A stretch of 64,000 nucleotides of DNA from Pempheris klunzingeri (GCF_042242105.1 NC_092026.1:24767691-24831690); one strand, 5' to 3'. Positions 1 to 12,828 are shown, counted from the stretch's first letter. A program made the numbers and translations. The notes: generated by a model from the letters alone, not told the origin.

Positions 1-39
1 AGTGTGGACAGAGGACTCATTGTTAATATGAACAAACTG

Positions 40-740
40 AAATCAATCTAATAAATAGGACTTAAACCAGCTTAATGTGGTTCCTTTTATGCCAATGAAG
101 TGTTCCAGTCTCTGTAACAGGATGTGATGGTCAATGGTGTCAAATGCAGCACTCAAGTCTAACAAGACCAGGACAGAGAGAAGTCCTCTGTCTGATGCCA
201 TAAGGAGATAAACAGTCCAAATGCACATTAAGCCTAACAACTGTTTCTATGATTCCTAAGTTTGAGGTTGAATCAGAGCCTGTTGAGGGCAGGAGGTGAT
301 GAATTTAGTCTAATAGTTAGAATTTTATCATTAAAGAGGCTCATGAAGTCGTTGCTACTGAGCTCAAAGGATCACAAGGATCAGTGGAGTTCTGGCTCTT
401 TGTCAGCCTGGCTAACGTGCTGAACAGAAATCTAGGGCTGTTTTTATTTTCTTCTATCAGTGAGGAGTAATACGCGGCTCTGGCATCATAGAGGGCCTTT
501 CTATAGGTTTTCGGACTGTCTTGCCAGATTGAGCAGGACTCTTCTAATTTGGTGGCACACCATGTCCTTTCAGGTTTTCACAGTGTACTTCAGTTTGCAA
601 GTCTGGGAATTATACCAGGGAGCTTGTCTGTTTTCTTTATTATCTTCTTTTTTAGAGGGGCGATGGAGTCGAGTGTCATTCGCAGTGAGCCTGCAGCACT
701 ACAGGAGGGGCTAAGATAAGCATAGGGGTCTTCTGTTGTA
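40..740 (-). mobile_element. Decayed LINE (non-LTR retrotransposon) reverse-transcriptase fragment
   Basis: Read on the minus strand, the segment encodes pieces of a LINE ORF2. From about 480 to 360 it reads AAYYSSLIEENKN and then FLFSTLARLTKSQ, and after a one-base frame change it reads SSNDFMSLFNDKI. From 240 to 43 it reads [20 protein letters not shown], the conserved fingers/palm start of reverse transcriptases of L2-like LINEs. Further upstream (about 540-700) stops interrupt frames that still resemble the linker before the RT domain. Stops and frameshifts make it non-functional, and it is truncated toward the left edge. Clade (L2/CR1-like) is an inference from motif memory. Confidence 0.85.
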
Positions 741-2443
741 TGGAGACATGGCATTAGCTTAGATGCTGATGGAATCCTGTCCCGTTTGACTTTGCCAGTG
801 GTCTCTATAGGATGTTGGGTGGGTGACTATTGGGTCAATATCAGTGGTGGGTGATGAATTAAGGTGTTGTTCTTCAGTAAAAGTAGAAATATCTTACTGT
901 ATCAGTGTGCTGTATTGTATTGTGATAAGCCCTCTAAGCCTTGTGACTTTGTGATCAGCCTCCACATACAGATCTATTTGTGCTGTGATGGTTCTGAAGT
1001 CCAGGAGGAAGACAGATGTGCTCCTGAGTGACGTGTTCTCATGCTGCTGCTGCTTCCACAGGGCTCCATGTACCCGGTGCTCATCCAGAAACACACATGA
1101 ACAAGGACGAGAGCACACAGACGTGTTCCTACACACCGTTTATTCACACATTCACCCACTGACCTGGCCTGTCTACTCATTAGCTGACACACAAGAATGA
1201 GGTGGATCCCTGCTTCACATATTAACAGGACTCCAGTTTAAACAGGAACGTGTGCAGTTTGTATAAACGGTACAAAACGTGTTCCGAGAAGATCTGCGTT
1301 TGCTGTATAGAGCTTTACAGTCATTTTATGGGCTCCACATGACCCAATTATAGGATACATTCATTCTTTTGTTGAAGAGCAAAAGGGTTCAAGTTCAGAC
1401 AGAAGTTTAAGAAAATGTATTTTCAAGCTATTCTAGGTTTCACAGCAATGAAAAAGAATGATTAAACGTGGGTATAGTCACGTTTACGTACATGATATTG
1501 GTCCAAACATAGTCAAAGGGTTCCTGTCATGAATGATAAAACCTGTTAAAAAAAGGTAAACATTTCAAGTGTTAAAGGAAGGCCACAGTTGACACCATCA
1601 GCCTTGGACACACAGAGGAAGCTAGCTGAGAGGATAAAGGTGTGGGGCTAGAGGAAAGTCAGGTTCATCTAAATAAAACATTCAGAGGAACTTCCAGCTA
1701 CTTTTTCCTTTTTTTTCCAGCATGACACTGGCTTGTTTCAGCAGGCCAAAGGTCCCAGCTGGTCAGGCTTCAGTTTCTCACTGTCCTCAGCTAGCAGAGG
1801 ACCGTCAGCGTCCTCCTGAGATCCACCCCTGGTCTGATTCAAATCCTCAGCCGGCCATCCAGCTCTACAGCAGCCTGACGACCAGCTATCGAGGATCAGG
1901 TATGCAGACTGGGAGACACTCATGTAACTATAGAACAAGAAGACGAGAGGCGTCCCTGCAGAAACACTGACACGGTGACGTCCCGGACAGACCTTAAAGG
2001 TCAAGTGAAGATCCAGAAGATCCACATGATCCTGTCCGTTAACACTGAGGGGATAGGAGCAGGATTAAAGCACATGAATTAAAACTGTGTTAATTCTATC
2101 CCAATAGTTTGACACTGTGGGACATACTCTTCTTTGCTTACTTGTTAGAGTAAGGTTAGGAGATCTATTTGAAAGTAAAAGAACATCCAGCAGCACACTG
2201 AAAGCGTTTTATCTGACCAAAGGGAGAGCGTTTAGAGGGAGGAGTAACCAGGAGCTAACAGGCTGACATCACATACACACCAGTCAAGCACACGGACCAG
2301 GCTGACGTGAGAGCTGCCAACAATCTGCAGAGAGAGCTCAAGTGTTAAAAAGACCTAGAAATGGCTGCCAGAGAGCACGTTAGGTTGATCTGAGACAAAG
2401 AGTCTGTGTGTGTGTGTGTGTGTGTGATCTGAGAGGACAAACA
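741..2443. other. Non-coding stretch downstream of ttpa
   Basis: No coding exon is recognisable. The part next to 2443 should be the ttpa 3' UTR. A possible minus-strand AATAAA (plus TTTATT) lies at 1139-1144, about 1.3 kb past the stop. A GT microsatellite sits at 2404-2426. Around 855-905 there is a short stretch rich in the 'aaaagtagaaatat' theme found in a common fish dispersed repeat. The open frames here are short and overlap on both strands. Confidence 0.5.
2404..2426. repeat. (GT)n microsatellite
   Basis: A perfect run of about 11 GT units lies just past the ttpa stop codon, within the expected 3' UTR. Confidence 0.9.
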
Positions 2444-2988
2444 TCATCCCTCTGAGAGCTGGTCAGGCTCCACGTCCTCTGAGATCAAGCAGTCTTCAGC
2501 AGTGATGGCGACGTCACCCGTTGGGTGGGAGGCAATCTGGTGCAGGAGCTTCTCTGACCGGAGCAGCTGATTGGTCCAGTCCTGACACGCCTCTTCAATG
2601 CCAAGCCCCTCCCCTCCATATTCCGGCGGCAGGACGGGCGGAGAGAAGTAGTCACTTAAGGTGTCGTGGAAGTGAGCGCCGTGCATGTGGATCTGCAGCG
2701 GGGACAGAGAGTGTGTTTGAGGGCGTGTCAGCGGCGGCTGTGCTGCTGAGTGATGAAGGTGCTGCTCACCCTCTGTCGGATCTTCTCCGGCAGGAAGGGA
2801 CGGATCATGGCGAAGACCGGCCGGAAAAACACGGGCTCATTGACCACATGGATGCCTCTGACTTTCAGTGGGAAAGAGTCCTGGACACACACACACACAC
2901 AGTGAGAAAACTGACTAACTAAGACAGTCTGTCTCTCTCTCTGTCTCTCTGCCCGTCTCTCTCTCTCTGTCTGCCCGTCTGTCTGCCC

Positions 2989-3024
<36 letters not shown>

Positions 3025-3485
3025 GCCCGTCTGTCTGTCTGTCTATCTCTCCCTCTCTGCCTGTCTGTCTGTCCGTCTCCCTCTCTCTCTGCCCGTCTCT
3101 CCCTCTCTCTCTGCCCGTCTCTCTCTGCCTGCCTCTCTCTCTCTGTCCATCTCTTTCTCTGTCTCTCTCTCTCTGTCTGTCTGCCCGTCTCTCTGTCTGC
3201 CTGCCTGTCTGAGGAGCGGCGGCAGGAAGTGTCGTCTCTGCAGTCACATGATGAGATGCTGAGCTACGTACCGCCAGGACGGAAGAGATCTTCCTGGCCA
3301 GGGAGGGGGTAATCTGCAGGGCGTGGCCTAAACTCCAGCCCTGCAGGTCAAATATGACCTTCAGACCCCGCCTCTGGGTCTCTGTCTCCACGGAGATGAT
3401 CTCTGATGTCATCAGGCTGACCCTGAACACCTGGAAGGCGGACCAGTCTTTGGGACTCCACTGTCCTACAGACAGACAGACAGAC

Positions 3486-3518
<33 letters not shown>

Positions 3519-6500
3519 GAGACACAGTTACACAGACAGACAGTCTCTGACAGTCAGACAGGTGTTGAGTGTGCAGGAATGCTGTGTGGAGCGACAGCAG
3601 GTCTGTCTCTCAGCCCTGCCGTCAACTAGAAAACTAGGACTCGGCCTCGGGGCAGCAGAACAAGCAGGAAGCATCAGCATGTTGTCACTGTGAAAGCTGA
3701 ACATGTTCGCTAGCAGTTTCCTGGTCCCATCGCGGACGCATCACAGTCTGACTCAGCTCCAGACATCAGCCTTGCAGCCAATTGGCCCCAAAGGTCGACT
3801 GCAGCACTGCAAGTACGAATGCTCTGCACCCCCCATTTCTCACCAACGTGCATTCTGCAGCTACCTAAAATAACCAACACAGCTACCCAAAGCAACACAA
3901 GGTCCTTTCCTCATCATTTGGAGGGAAACTAGAGGAAATAACCTGTTTTCCCTCATTGGAGATCCTGTAGCTGGGAACTCAACATGGAAATAAGGTAATA
4001 AAGTTAATCTGTGTGGTTTCTACGGAATCAAACCAAATTAGTGATGCTATTTATGGTCTAGTAGTTTTCAGCAACTGCCATTGAGGTGAAATTCCTCTCA
4101 GTCATGATATCTCAAAGCATTCACAGGAAGTGATGTAACCCACAGCCTCACTGTTAAACTGTTGGCTCTCAAAGCAGAACCATTTTCACTGTTCGTGCGA
4201 GCATGTGACAGACCTGAAGAAATGTGAGCCGGCCCTTCACAGAGCAGTTGCTGCTAAACAGGTGTTGGCTAATCCAGCTGGCCTGATGTCGCAGGATCAC
4301 GGCGTTAGTGGACCGTCTCTGTTTCCTGCTCCACACATCGGTTGTTTGCAGCCAAACGTTACTGCTCTGGAGTAGGAAACTCTTAGCTAATGAAATAATT
4401 CAGATCTTTTCAGTGGCCATCCACACACACACACACTCATACTGACCAATCCTGTAGATGAGCACCCTGCTGCCCGTGTGGTCCCGCTGTGGGAGGACGG
4501 CGTGGTACGATGAGTTGAGGAGGCCGAGCACCGAGGATGGAGACAGACAGCAGCTGATCTCAGGACTCTCCTTCCGCCACCGCTGGTAGTTCAGGAGGAG
4601 CTGCACAGGACACGTGCAACGTTCAGGGACACCAGGGACACCAGGGACTCTACCCATCACTGCAGCTAACACTGTACATAGTCAGTCAGTCAGTCAGTCA
4701 GTCGCCAATTCATTACAAATGTCAGCTCAAGACACTCTTCAGCCAATAACAACATTAAGGAAGGAGTGTGCTATAACACACTCATGATCGAATCCAATGC
4801 TTTTATAACATTTAATCACGGTCTGTGTAAAGAAGTGTCGTGTCCTCTGATTGGTCGGTATCAGTCTGTATAAAGAAGTGTCGTGTCCTCTGATTGGCCG
4901 GTATCAGTCTGTATAAAGAAGTGTCGTGTCCTCTGATTGGCCGGTATCACGGTCTGTATAAAGAAGTGTCGTGTCCTCTGATTGGTCGGTATCAGTCTGT
5001 ATAAAGAAGTGTCGTGTCCTCTGATTGGCCGGTATCAGTCTGTATAAAGAAGTGTCGTGTCCTCTGATTGGTCGGTATCAGTCTGTATAAAGAAGTGTCG
5101 TGTCCTCTGATTGGCCGGTATCAGTCTGTATAAAGAAGTGTCGTGTCCTCTGATTGGTCGGTATCAGTCTGTATAAAGAAGTGTCGTGTCCTCTGATTGG
5201 CCGGTATCAGTCTGTATAAAGAAGTGTCGTGTCCTCTGATTGGCCGGTATCACGGTCTGTATAAAGAAGTGTCGTGTCCTCTGATTGGTCGGTATCAGTC
5301 TGTATAAAGAAGTGTCGTGTCCTCTGATTGGCCGGTATCAGTCTGTATAAAGAAGTGTCGTGTCCTCTGATTGGCCGGTATCACGGTCTGTATAAAGAAG
5401 TGTCGTGTCCTCTGATTGGCCGGTATCACGGTCTGTGTAAAGAAGTGTTGGTGTGTCTTCTTCAACACAGCAGGATGTTCATTTAGTAAATTATGGTCCC
5501 ATTTAGAGGAAAATAAGGGTTTCAGGGTTTTGTGGAATGAAAGTCACTTCTGCTTCTGAAATGAAAATGGCATCGGCCAGAATTCCAGACTTCAAAATGT
5601 CAGACCACAAACCAGCGGGGGACGTCTCGATGGCCACGTCCACTTCTGTCTATGCCTGTAATCTACTCTGCTGTGCCCTGATTGTCAACACTCCTGCTGC
5701 AGAAAGTCAAACAGGAAAGAAAAATACAAGTCTGGGCTGTGATCAAAGTAAAATCAAAGTATTAGTGGAGTATGTGAAAGGTACAAGTCACTTTGTGTTT
5801 GTGTCACAGCACAGACCGCTGAGCTTCCACCCAGCTGGCTGAGCTCCAGCTGCTTTAAAGGAAAATAAGCAAGTCAGCCTTCAGGATGAGCTCTGATGTG
5901 ACAATACGCAGCAAATCCTCAGCGGGCCCAGCACCGAGCCCCCAGTAGCACCACCCTCCAGACACTATAGGCCCTATAGTGGACACTACAGAAACACAGT
6001 ACACCGCCAGCCCTGGGTTTTTTTGTTGTTTGTTTTTTCCCCACACAGACCAAAGGCCAGTCCACCAGGGACCGTCCAAGCAGGACTGAAGTCCAGGACA
6101 GACTGAGAGTGCAGAGAGCTGCTACTGAGGACACTAGTAACTTAGTTAGTGTTACTAGTTAGTTCCAACTGGACCCTGCAGACTGGGGTCAGTCAGTCTC
6201 CTCTAACATGAGCTGTGAAACAAGCTCATCCTAATCATTCACTTCACTGAGATGGTGTCACCATCAGACCACTGAGTCATCACCACTGACACAGCGTCCC
6301 ATTGGAGCAGCCCCTCCATCACAGGCTGAGTGTGAACCCCCCCACCCTGACCAGAGCAGCTCGGTCCCGGTGTGGCCCAGCCGACTGCCTCCCTGGACTT
6401 CCCCCAAGTCCCAGTGAAGTTGGGTTTCTTCCTGCTCTTACCTTCAGAGAGAGCTCCACGTCGAAGTCTCTGGCCCGCAGAAACCGGAGCAGGAAGCCGT

Positions 6501-6621
6501 CGGAGAAGCTCCTGACGGCGGACAGCTCGGCGGCCTGCAGGGCTCCCCGCCTCAGGCTGCTCACATACGGCCCGAGCTGCTCCGAGTCGTCCGGCAGCTC
6601 AGTGAGCCAGGGCCCGCTCAT
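2444..6621 (-). CDS. ttpa: Alpha-tocopherol transfer protein, complete, 5 exons
   Basis: TTPA is a cytosolic CRAL-TRIO lipid-transfer protein that loads vitamin E from endosomes and hands it on at the plasma membrane in exchange for phosphoinositide. Exons (minus): 6621-6442, 4600-4447, 3465-3272, 2880-2770, 2692-2444. All junctions are GT-AG and phases close to give 295 aa (human 278). Exon 1 carries the CRAL-TRIO N-terminal helix [12 protein letters not shown]. Exon 2 has NYQRWR, PEIS and SYHAVL. Exon 3 has [10 protein letters not shown] and [17 protein letters not shown]. Exon 5 has LPPEYGGEG and DWTN near the end. Basic residues matching human phosphoinositide contacts and disease sites R59, R192, K217 and R221 are present as R51, R184, K209 and R213; the H101 equivalent is H93. 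I chose the ATG at 6621 (CACCATG context, MSGPWL); an in-frame ATG 11 codons upstream (6654) is possible. The C-terminal tail is about 17 residues longer than human. TTPA rather than TTPAL because of the EYGGE...DWTN end. Confidence 0.96.
2884..2903. repeat. TG tract at the ttpa exon 4 acceptor
   Basis: The plus strand reads ACACAC..., which is a TG run in the ttpa transcript. It ends only a few bases (TCCAG) before exon 4, which starts at 2880. Confidence 0.85.
2930..3213. repeat. TCTG/TCTC low-complexity tract in ttpa intron 3
   Basis: About 280 bases of degenerate CTGT, CTCT and CTGCCCGT units, pyrimidine-only apart from G at regular spacing. It fills most of ttpa intron 3. On the transcript strand it is purine-rich (GACAGAGA). 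Open frames of Arg/Glu/Asp repeats over it are artefacts. Confidence 0.9.
3470..3546. repeat. (GACA)n/(GA)n tract beside ttpa exon 3
   Basis: GACA and GA units on the plus strand form the TCTG-rich polypyrimidine tract directly upstream of the ttpa exon 3 acceptor (exon starts 3465 on the minus strand). Confidence 0.85.
4681..4703. repeat. (AGTC)n microsatellite
   Basis: Just under six perfect tetranucleotide units in ttpa intron 1, about 80 bases upstream (in the transcript) of exon 2. Confidence 0.85.
4816..5450. repeat. 43-bp minisatellite array, about 14 units, in ttpa intron 1
   Basis: The unit begins GTCTGTATAAAGAAGTG and ends CTGATTGG(T/C)CGGTATCA. About 14 full copies plus one partial copy follow head to tail. 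Units are 43 bp, or about 45 bp where CACG replaces CA before GTCTG. They differ mainly at T/C in TTGGTCGG versus TTGGCCGG, and the edge copies have GTCTGTG. Every full unit has an inverted CCAAT box (ATTGG) and a TATAAA-like motif. The array lies wholly inside intron 1 of ttpa. Confidence 0.97.
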
Positions 6622-9079
6622 GGTGCTCTGGGCTCCGGCTCCCTGACAGGGCAACGGGGGGGCAGCTGCGTCCTGGGACGGCGGGACGGCGGACAGGCCC
6701 GGGGGGGGGTCACTGTGATGTCAGCACCGCTGTCTGCTCATGCCGCGGTGTTCTCCACACACACGGTCATCCACACACTGACCGAGGCTCGCCTTCATCG
6801 TTCCTGGAGGGGGAACTCTTGTTCTGCAGGCCCACGCCCCCCCCCTGCTGGTCAGCGGCAGATACTGCGAACAGAAAACCCACCGGGGGCGTTCAGTCTG
6901 CAGAGAGTTTCTCCTGCTGAGCTTTCTGCTCAGATTCTGCTGCTTTGGTCTTTAAACTACCGGGACCAGTTCTGCTGCTGCTTTAAATGGGTCTCTACCG
7001 GGACCAGACGGGCCGAGGCTCTTCTTCTTCTGCTGCTTTAAATGGGTTTCTTGGCTGTATTTATTTTGTATTTTATTTTGAAAACTGTCCTCTGCTCTGA
7101 GCTATCAGAAACACACCAGGCGCCTCCCTATAGCTTCAGAGGCCCCCGGTGGGTCAAAGTGTGTGTGTGTGAGAGAGATGGAAACAGAAATAAGACTCCC
7201 AGTGACACAGCTCTTCAGCTTCAGCTGCTTTAATGTAAAACCCTAAGAGGAGTTGGTGAACCAGGCCCCTCTGTAGCATCACGCTGCCACTGGACACAAG
7301 ACAAGAGCCACAGCACAGTCACCAATTATACAATGCTTCTAATCAATATATTCATCAATATCATGTGTTGTATAACCACCAGCCCCGGGGTGCACCGCGC
7401 TGACACACAATGCGGATCAAAATGTCTCCGCTCCTTCTCCTCAGTCAGAACATGCTGTCTGGGTCATGGAAGCAGAGTCAAAATTAGGCTGAAACGATGC
7501 AGCGGTGAGAGAATTCTGGTCCAGGTCCAGCGGTTTGTCCCCCACTGCCTGCGCCCCCACCTGGAAGCTTTAGGACGGCCAGCATGAAGCCTGTCAGATC
7601 ATCAGGATCACAGCTGGGTCCATGACACCAAACTACAGCAAACTAAAGCAAGACGCTGGTGGTGAAAAAGAGGATTCTACGAACATCCTGGCTCTCTGTC
7701 TAGTCTTCTGGTCTTCTGAGAGGCTCCACGCTGCAGATCCCAGAGATCCCAGGGGCAACATGAGAGGCCGTCTGCTGTGACCGGACCAGTCCTAATACTG
7801 AAACACAAATACAGCCCCCACACCAAACCTCGTGCTCTCCAGTGGACACTAGCAGAACTCACCTGGTGCATCCAGTGACTTGGGGGGGGGGGACTGAAGT
7901 GAAGAGAGACACCATCCTCGTGCACAAACCAAGACCTGTTCCCAGGTTGCCTTGGGAACAGGTCACAACTTGTCACATTCACCATTTTCTCCTTTTAATG
8001 GAGCTCTGTTGTCGGTGCGGCTGAAGGTCCAGAGCTGTTGCACCACTCGCTGTCAGATCCTCTGCCTCACTGTCCCTGGTCACGGCCCCTTGATGGCCCA
8101 CTGTGTGGCCCTTCAGTGATGATTCAGATTTCCTGCCACAGCAGGTGGCCTGATGCGACGACTGACCGAACTTGTGTTTTTGTCTGCTGATTTCTGACAG
8201 CAGGACTGGAGGCTTTTGGGAGAACAAAGTTCTCTAGTCCTTCTTTGACCGACAGCCGCCCACACATCGAGTGGGACAGCGGCCTTATTGCTAAGCTAAG
8301 GGGGTGTTGTCAACTACACTACCAATGACGACACCTCCTGATGAACAGGTGACACTCATGAGGCTGAGATCATGAATCCGACTAGGAAGAGACAAAAGTT
8401 GGAGGTTTAGCTAAGAAAAGGAAAGTGTGACTGAGCAGCTTTGTTGTGAGGCGGCGGATCTTTGTCATCCAGCTGGGACAATGAGAAAGGTTTGGTGAAA
8501 GGAGCTTGTTGAAGGAAGAGTTACGGCGAGTCGTGTTTGCTCCACCATATCCCACCACTGTTGAACTGGACTGTTGAACACTGTGCCCAAGAAAATAACT
8601 AGACTTTGGTCAGAGTCAGGAGGATCTGAACAAAGAATCTGCGCTAACCTTTCATACTTCCTGCCAACGATACATTAGCAGTGGTACAGAGAAAGCACTG
8701 ACCATCAACACCCAGGCAGACCCTCTGCGTGGGGGGGGGGGTTCACCTGTCTGTCACACTCTCATCAACATGTCCAAAAGCAGTGTGGTGTTCAAGTGTA
8801 ATGGGAGTGTCAGTCACCGTCTGGAATGTTGGAAAAGAAAACCAAAAAGACACGGTTTACAGTTTCTGAGTCCGCTCAGCCTGCCTGCAGCTGAAATGTT
8901 CACACGCTGAGTCATAACCAATCACTGGGCCTGGCCGTGGGCCTGAGGGAGCACAGCATTCTGGGGGAAAGCCTCCGGTTTGGCGTTCAACAAGAGAAAA
9001 TGCCTGACTTTCTCCAGGTTCCTCTGCTAAGCTAAAGCACATTCAGCTCATTCATTGAGTGACATTTCAAATGGCACAA

Positions 9080-9083
<4 letters not shown>

Positions 9084-9136
<53 letters not shown>
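9084..9136. repeat. (GT)n microsatellite
   Basis: Perfect run of about 26 GT units between ttpa and xpr1. Confidence 0.95.
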
Positions 9137-9137
<1 letters not shown>

Positions 9138-10006
9138 AGCTCCAGTGGGTCATAAAGGGCAAAGTAGAAAACTCCAACGTGCTTCTTTGCTGCTTGAAGA
9201 AAGACAAACAGAAATCAGGGAGCTGCAGAGACCGTCTTTAATGACTTTAAATGTTATTCTCACTGAACCCCCACCCATTTACTCGTTTCATCTTTTAACA
9301 CCCACTTTCTACAAACCACTGTTCATATTTGCAGCTGTATCAAGAAATGACATTGAAGTCAGCTGCACCCAGTCCATCAACCCACAAAAGAATTGGACTC
9401 CAGTTTTCGCATGAAACTGAAGGTCCTGTTAAATGGATTACAGCTTAATATCTTTAAAATGATCAACATCTTTGTGCCGACTTCAGGTCAGAGCTTCATC
9501 CTGTGCTGCCAAAAGACCGATTATTGCCTGACAGCATCAGAGGCCTGGTGACACCAGCAAGTGCTACGGTGAAATAATGCTGCACGTTTTTCCTAAATAT
9601 TTGGTTGTAGCATCTCGGTGACGTAGCGAGGGCTAGCTGGTCAACTGATGCAGCTAGAGAGTGGAGTGCTCACTGCTCTACTGTTCTGCTCAACCCCCCC
9701 CCCCAAGCTTGGTTACCAACAGGACAATAAGTACACACAGCTTGTTCGTGCTTGCACCATTGACTCCCATGTAGAGGTTAAATATAAGTGAATGGTGCAG
9801 CACTGGTAAGCTACCATAGTTTACCACCGGCTCACTATTGGAGTTCACCACACTCAATGAGAAGAATTAGCTTCCACCCCCAAGCATTCACTTATCAGAT
9901 CAATTCTCTGGGGATGAAGTGAAATTGCAGCAAAGTGTTGCTGTTGTAAATGCTGGTGTGACCAGGCTTTAAGCCGCCGGTTAGAGCCAGAGCTCCCATG
10001 ATGTTT

Positions 10007-10033
10007 GGGGGGGGGGGGGGGGGGGGGGGGGGG
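10007..10033. repeat. Poly(G) homopolymer
   Basis: 27 consecutive G. Such runs are prone to length error in sequencing and can form G-quadruplex structures. Confidence 0.95.
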
Positions 10034-12828
10034 CGACAAAGGGGCTACTCAAGAGGCTTTCAGGAATGATAGAGACAGGTAGATATCAATGCATAACTAA
10101 AACACAACATTCAAAAAAAATGAAAGGAATAAGAACATACAACTCACGGACTGTTGTGTTCAGACGTGAAACCTGCACAGGTGATGTGCTTAAGATGTTA
10201 ACACTGTTTAATGCTGTATGGTTTACTGAGTAGACATTATATATAGACCACTACTAACCTACAATGTGCCAAATCATGTTGACGACAACACATTTGTCTG
10301 CCTCTCCTGTTACGTAACAGCAAAAATCCAAAACACGGGAAGTGAGGATATGGGAATGTTAGCATGCAGGCACATGAAGATATCATTAACAAATCAGTTG
10401 GTCTTTCATCGTACATGTCTAATTGGCTAAACTGGCAACAGCTCTGCTGTTCCTGCTAGCAAGAGTGAGCACTGACTGTTGAATGGTGAATTGTTTCATG
10501 TTGGAGACCTAAATGAAACACTGGTCCATTACACAGCTGTGCCTGTATATACACCATCGTAACCACAAGAAGCACTACAACTGAAATACTACAAACCTTC
10601 ATTCAGTGAGAGCGGAAATAAAAAAGTGGAATAAAAGAAAATGAAGTTTGGCATCAAAGTGCACATAATCCTCATGAGACTTATTGCTCACTGGTCACTG
10701 ACTTCAAGCACAACTTCCTGAAAGATTTCAGAAGTGCGTCACTTTTGTTCACAAGCCATTAAACTCATTACAGATCAACCAGCGACACACTGCATACGTG
10801 TGTCAACCACAGTGGGAATGTGGAAAAAGAGACTAAAAACATGAATCTTTTCACTCTATAAGAAGCATTTAGAAAAACATATAATCCAGTGTACTCACAG
10901 CTACCTGCCTTCACCCAACGACAGAGGATGGTTTCATCTGGTTTGGTGGCACAGATGGACACCAGTGCCTGCACCATGACAAGGTGTCTCCAAAACAGGT
11001 TTGCCAATAAACAGAAGACGTGATGATGATTGTGTGTGACCTGATTGAAATTCTGTCTGTCTGACTGTGGAGAAAGAGAAACAGCCCAAACCACAGCCAA
11101 GCCCCTAAAACTGCTGTTAAAGAGAGCTGCCACAGTCTCACATGGAATCAAAGAAAGCCAGAGGCGTGGAGCACTGGTGAGATCAGTGCTGCGCTAATGT
11201 ACATTATATTGAAATCATCAAGATAAAAAAAAGGTAAACATGGTGGAAGTTTGGAGTTTGCAATAACTGTGAAGGAGAGGAAATGAGGAATAAATCTAAA
11301 TCATGTTCCAAATGGTTGTGTCAGGCCCCTATTTGAGACTTTACAGTAGGTGCACAGTGTGTTGTACAGTACAATTACATACTGAACATACTAATATATA
11401 TAAAGTGACTGTCACAAGAAAAGCATGTTATTTTCTGTCAACCAGCCTTGTCCATTCACGTGTTCTAACCAAAGGAGCTACACCAGCATGCATCTCATGA
11501 GTGCAGACAGCCGGTCAGATTCACTCACACGTGGATCCTTCAACACCAAACCAGCTGCCACTTCATTCTGATTCACGTAGATCTGCAGCGTCCTTCTGAT
11601 TGGGACACTTTGGACCAGAGCGTGACAGACAGGTGACCTCCCCCCTCTCCGTCACATTCCAATAAACCAGTTTAAGAGATGAAACCGTTTCATAAACCAA
11701 ACAGTTTCAATTAGCCATTGTTCTGTCTATCAAAGGGCCTCATCTTCACTCTCATTTCAAGGGTCCAGAAGCTGCTCGGCCTGGATGGGCTGACAGGTGG
11801 TATGCAGGCGCCGCTTCATACACACATAAATAAGTTGGCAAAAACATCCAAATGGAGGATTTTCTTCCACATGGGGTGACAGGGCGGGGTAATTAAGACG
11901 TTTTCTGGAAACAAAAGTCAGATTTCCTTCTCAGCTCGCAAGGCTGAACAGTCATTCCAGCTGCTGTTCCAAACAGTCTGAACTCAGCTCTTTTTTACGG
12001 TTTTATGCAGTATTTGATATTTGCTGAATATTGTCACACCACCTCCTACTTTGGTCCATTTCAAATTTACAACCATGGTTACAAATAATTTGCTAGTCTG
12101 TGTATGTTTTCCTCCCAGGGTCTCAAAACAATTGATGGTCAAATGTTGCACATCCATGAACAATGAAACATATTACATCACAGTTTGTGGGTGTGTGAAC
12201 ACACAGACGTTCCACCCCAGTTCATTCTTACTCCAAAGTGCTTGTTTCTGTGTTTCTAAAGCGTGTAAGGTGCAGGTAGGCAGCTCTGTGATTATCTGAA
12301 AGGGCAAGCTGAGGAGCGAGGGAGTCAAGCCAGTGACTGATTGGCCATACTAAATGTTCATCGGCATAGTCTGTTGGCCATGGAAACGCCAAGGGTCGGA
12401 GGGAGGGTCACACGGCCTAAACGGTGGCCGAAAAGGAGGAGGAGAAAACTTTTCATCCCCCTTCATTCTCTTAAAGGAAAGAAGGGCTGTCTGTTTACTC
12501 TGAGGTCCAAATTACAGGTTGACTTGAGATCTCTCGGAGTGTGAATGGAACATCATTTAGTCCAGGCCTTTCTCGGCACGTTGTCTGGATGCCTGGAGGC
12601 TCGGTGGACGCTAACAGCTAAAAGGGGGAGGAGAAAATCTTTTGGTCCTCAACAGCAGCAGGCTTGAGGCTGCGGGCCTCTCCCTGTGTGGGAACTGTGT
12701 GGCAACGAGGGGGAGCAGGGATACTTCCTGTCAGGATGATCGGCTTGCGTTCCATTTAGCTGCGTTGTTCATGCTAGGCTGAGGCTTTGCAGAGAGCCCA
12801 AGCAATGGCTGAGGAGCAAGGAGCGGAC

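Noticed and set aside
2915..3430. 171-codon minus frame starting in ttpa exon 3
   Set aside because: Only its first about 53 codons are the real exon; the remainder is read-through of the TCTG tract past a good GT donor at 3271-3270.
4816..5450. Regular 43-bp array considered as CRISPR
   Set aside because: There are no spacers; units are contiguous and the context is a fish intron.
6302..6646. 114-codon plus frame
   Set aside because: It is antisense to ttpa exon 1 in GC-rich DNA.
10768..11151. 127-codon minus frame between ttpa and xpr1
   Set aside because: Hydrophobic-looking but no family, no exon signals, and a second frame is also open over the same bases.
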